Assembly (NCBI GenBank): GCA_002101235.1
Contig: LWTL01000105.1
Location: 1-38,798, forward strand
DNA: 38,798 nt
From: Cycloclasticus sp. symbiont of Bathymodiolus heckerae
GTDB taxonomy: Bacteria; Pseudomonadota; Gammaproteobacteria; Methylococcales; Cycloclasticaceae
Direction: 5' to 3'
Positions within the stretch are counted from its first letter, which is position 1, and the number at the start of each line of letters is the position of its first letter. The notes beneath the pieces are model-generated. The model did no database searches. It worked only from the letters and a program-made list of their open reading frames with translations, and had not been told where the DNA came from. Both the position numbers and the translations under genes were made by a program. Below, one piece after another: positions 36,634 to 38,798 of this stretch.

Positions 36634-37515
36634 TTAATGTTCCCTTTCGCTTTCTGAGTTTCGGTAATGTAATGACGATATTTGCTCAGACAATATCCCC
36701 ATCAAAAAGATAAAAACGGATGCGACGTACAGTAATAAACTACCGTTGCTGAATTTCCCTGTGGCAGCATAGGTGCTGATATGGTTAATGGCGCCTAGAA
36801 GAAAGAAAGCAGCGCTAGTAGGTAAAAATAATCGCATAGGGGAGAATAGCGCACCTATTTTCAAGATGATAACGAAGAATCGTAGGCCATCTTTTAGCAG
36901 TTTAATCTTGCTTTTACCTTCTCGTTTACCTGCTTTGATAGGTATGTAGGCGACGGGCAGGGCTGAACGAAAAAAAGCCATGGTTGAGGTGGTGGGATAT
37001 GAGAATCCATTAGGCAATAGATATAAGAATTTTTTAAAGTGTATTGCACGAACAGCCCGAAAGCCTGATGTGAGGTCTTCTATTTTTTGACCAGTCATAA
37101 ATGAGGCGAGCTTATTAAAAACGGTATTGCCGAACAGTCGCTTTTTTGAAGCGTGAGAACCAGGCTCTCGTGCTCCAACAACCATGTCGTAGCCTTCGTC
37201 TAACTTCTCTAGAAGTCGCTGGATATCTTCAGGTGCGTGTTGTCCGTCTGAGTCCATAAAGACGATAATATCGCCGATTGCATTGCGTGCGCCGGTTTTA
37301 ATGGCGGCGCCATTGCCTAAGGGTTCTGGGTGTGAGACGACGTTGATGCCATGTTGTTCGCAAATTTCAGCTGAGCGGTCCGTTGAGCCGTCATTTATGA
37401 CTAGGATTTCTGCTTCTGGTTGAGCTGCTTTGAGCTTAGGAAGTAGGGCTTCTAAATTTTTTGCTTCATTTAAACACGGCATAACGATGCTGACGGATGG
37501 TTTACTTTTAGCCAT
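36634..37515 (-). CDS. GT2 family glycosyltransferase (dolichyl-phosphate-mannose synthase-like)
   Basis: 293-residue inverting glycosyltransferase. The GT-A fold begins VSIVMPCLNEAKNLEALLP, with LVINDGSTDRSAEI and the metal site DSDGQHAPEDI, then DLTSGFRA. Two hydrophobic segments at the C-terminus (about 220-245 and 255-275) anchor it in the membrane. Relatives charge a polyprenyl phosphate with a sugar for later flippase-dependent transfer. It shares a strand and a short gap with the GT4-methyltransferase fusion, so the two probably act in one glycan pathway. The acceptor is not evident. Confidence 0.88.
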   Translation of the reverse strand: MAKSKPSVSIVMPCLNEAKNLEALLPKLKAAQPEAEILVINDGSTDRSAEICEQHGINVVSHPEPLGNGAAIKTGARNAIGDIIVFMDSDGQHAPEDIQRLLEKLDEGYDMVVGAREPGSHASKKRLFGNTVFNKLASFMTGQKIEDLTSGFRAVRAIHFKKFLYLLPNGFSYPTTSTMAFFRSALPVAYIPIKAGKREGKSKIKLLKDGLRFFVIILKIGALFSPMRLFLPTSAAFFLLGAINHISTYAATGKFSNGSLLLYVASVFIFLMGILSEQISSLHYRNSESEREH

Positions 37516-37530
37516 ATTTAAACGATAGAG

Positions 37531-38322
37531 TTAATTAATGAGTTGTTGAATTAATTGTCTCACATTTTCAGGTTCAAAGGGCTTGTCGCAAATGGCTGAA
37601 ACACCGGCTTGTTGAACAGCGGCTAGGCGGCTATCATTTTGTTCGCTGGTTACCATGATGATGGGGACAGATGCTTGATCACTTTGCTCTCTAATGTAGG
37701 CCGATAATTCGCGACCATCCATTTCGGGCATATTGTAGTCGGTGACGATTAAATCGAATAATTCAGAGTTTAGAATGCCGACAGCTTCGCGGCCATTTTC
37801 GGCTTCTATTACATTTTCTAACCCCATGGATGTTAGCGTACGACGTATGTGTTTTCTGGCTAGTTTGCTGTCATCAACGAGTAAAATTTTAAGGTCGTCA
37901 ATATCTGTGTTTTCTAACGCTATATCTTCAGGGTTAAGGTGGCTAAGAGTGGTTTTTAGAGCTAAACTCAAATCTTTTGCAGAGAAAGGTTTAGGTAATA
38001 TGGCGACAACGCCTGCTTGCCGAATAGCATCGAGTTGCCTGATGTCGGTGACGCTAGACACGAGTACGAAGCAGGTACCTTGATTGGTCGCGTCTTCTCT
38101 AAGCGTATGGAGAAGTTCATTGCCTGTCATGTCGCTTAGGTAATATGCACTTAGAATTAAATCAGGTGCCCCTGTTGATATGTAATTTAAGGCTTCTTGA
38201 GCGGTATGAACGGCATCAATTTTATCGATGGATAAACTGTTTAGCTCTCGTTCTATGATGCGCTGTTGAGTCTTTGATGGTTCTACAATGAGTACATTTA
38301 GGTCGTTTAAATTGATATCCAT
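37531..38322 (-). CDS. Tandem-receiver response regulator with a degenerate first domain
   Basis: 263 residues made of two receiver (REC) domains with no output domain. REC2 (about 143-263) is complete: D150-D151, phospho-acceptor D195 in TDYNMPEMDG, T225 and K247. REC1 (about 8-128) has lost the acceptor (A59 in LSAYYLSDM) and the acidic pair (EP replaces DD), but keeps the switch lysine in LPKPFS. REC1 is therefore a pseudo-receiver. Output is likely by protein contact, as for CheY-like proteins. It lies upstream of the GT2 gene on the same strand (15-bp gap). No histidine kinase is nearby. Confidence 0.88.
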   Translation of the reverse strand: MDINLNDLNVLIVEPSKTQQRIIERELNSLSIDKIDAVHTAQEALNYISTGAPDLILSAYYLSDMTGNELLHTLREDATNQGTCFVLVSSVTDIRQLDAIRQAGVVAILPKPFSAKDLSLALKTTLSHLNPEDIALENTDIDDLKILLVDDSKLARKHIRRTLTSMGLENVIEAENGREAVGILNSELFDLIVTDYNMPEMDGRELSAYIREQSDQASVPIIMVTSEQNDSRLAAVQQAGVSAICDKPFEPENVRQLIQQLIN

Positions 38323-38441
38323 AACTTCTTTAGGCGTTTCTATTTACGTTAGTTTATAGCGTAGTTGATATTTTGAACTTTGCAGAGGAAAGGGCGTCTC
38401 AAGATGATAAAATTTAATAGTGTATTTATAGAGGTAAGAGT

Positions 38442-38648
38442 ATGGATGAAGGTAATAATTTAGCGCCTACATTTTGGCAAATGGTCGGCAGTACGATGCT
38501 GTCTTTTTTAGGGGTTTCTAAGGAATCACGTAGGAAACGAGACTTTCAGCACGGCAACCCAAAGGTGTTTATTGCGACCGGTTTTATCATGGCGTTCCTA
38601 TTTATTATGATTGTTGTCGGTATTGTGCAATTGGTATTGCCTAAATAA
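38442..38648 (+). CDS. DUF2970 small membrane protein
   Basis: 68-residue protein of unknown function. It has a soluble first half with SFLGVSKESRRKRDFQHGNP, the family's conserved G-V-x-S and RDF-x-HGNP pattern, then one membrane segment (about 44-65) ending at the C-terminus. GAGGT lies 7 bases before the ATG. It is divergent from the response regulator gene and is the last complete gene before the right-hand IS, which begins 24 bp after the stop. Confidence 0.85.
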   Translation: MDEGNNLAPTFWQMVGSTMLSFLGVSKESRRKRDFQHGNPKVFIATGFIMAFLFIMIVVGIVQLVLPK

Positions 38649-38672
38649 TTCCAGTATCTAAGCTGGCCGCTA

Positions 38673-38798
38673 TGTAGTGGCATAGTTAAGTTGGCCACCT
38701 AATTAGAGGTGATATTATTCATCTCAAGATAAAAAGGTGAGCGCATGATGAGAAGAAGCAGACCAACATTTACCCCTGAATTTAGGCTTGAAGCAGCA
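38673..38798 (+). mobile_element. IS3-like insertion sequence, left end only
   Basis: The element begins TGTAGTGGCATAGTTAAG and leads into an OrfA reading frame at 38745. Its first 46 bp are identical, in inverted orientation, to the left edge of the window. Only 126 bp are inside the window, so the other end, the length and the target duplication cannot be seen. Confidence 0.8.
38745..38798 (+). CDS. IS3-family transposase OrfA, N-terminal fragment
   Basis: Eighteen codons at the right edge read MMRRSRPTFTPEFRLEAA. The pattern T-PEF-R-EA is the usual start of the helix-turn-helix domain of IS3-family OrfA proteins. AAGGTGA lies about 4 bases upstream of the first ATG. The gene continues outside the window. 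Confidence 0.75.
   Translation, partial: MMRRSRPTFTPEFRLEAA

Overview
The window looks like chromosomal DNA of a gammaproteobacterium of moderate to low GC. Four things point there: a complete division and cell wall (dcw) cluster in the standard gammaproteobacterial order; a MurE with the meso-diaminopimelate signature DNPR; lpxC, so an LPS outer membrane; and the linked run yacG-zapD-coaE-pilD-pilC-pilB. The order lpxC / dciA / M23 peptidase / secA / argJ / mutT-thiE recalls pseudomonad-type chromosomes. I cannot assign a genus from sequence alone.

Layout. (1) 1-46 is the end of an insertion sequence (IS) that cuts off an acyltransferase gene reading leftward (47-833). (2) 834-1451 has no gene I can support, but ends in about 83 nt matching only the 3' end of RNase P RNA (rnpB), which suggests an integration scar. 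(3) 1452-3494 is a membrane GGDEF-EAL protein (minus strand). (4) 3495-3969 is a divergent regulatory region with three successive palindromes, a strong sigma70-type promoter and MraZ-box repeats. (5) 3970-21500 is the dcw cluster: mraZ, rsmH, ftsL, ftsI, murE, murF, mraY, murD, ftsW, murG, murC, murB, ddl, ftsQ, ftsA, ftsZ. Most genes overlap by 1-16 bp. (6) lpxC follows, with dciA convergent to it. (7) An M23 endopeptidase gene is broken by one in-frame amber codon, followed by secA, argJ and a mutT-thiE fusion. (8) On the minus strand, reading toward mutT-thiE, lie pilB, pilC, pilD, coaE, zapD and yacG. (9) A decayed IS21-type istB fragment sits just upstream of pilB, a place where pilA is found in many relatives. 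(10) Three more minus-strand genes follow: a glycosyltransferase-methyltransferase fusion, a GT2 glycosyltransferase and a tandem-receiver response regulator. (11) A small DUF2970 membrane protein on the plus strand ends 24 bp before a second copy of the same IS, which runs off the right edge.

How the genes work together. MurC-F, Ddl, MraY, MurG and MurB make lipid II. FtsW and FtsI polymerise it at the septum, which is organised by FtsZ, FtsA, ZapD, FtsQ and FtsL. LpxC commits precursor to lipid A, and SecA drives export. PilB, PilC and PilD form part of a type IV pilus machine.

Most of the window is ordinary, well-conserved housekeeping DNA. The unusual parts are its edges and scars: the rnpB fragment, the inverted IS ends, the istB relic, the amber-interrupted M23 gene and a few fused or degenerate domains. 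I did not find a convincing new multi-gene system.
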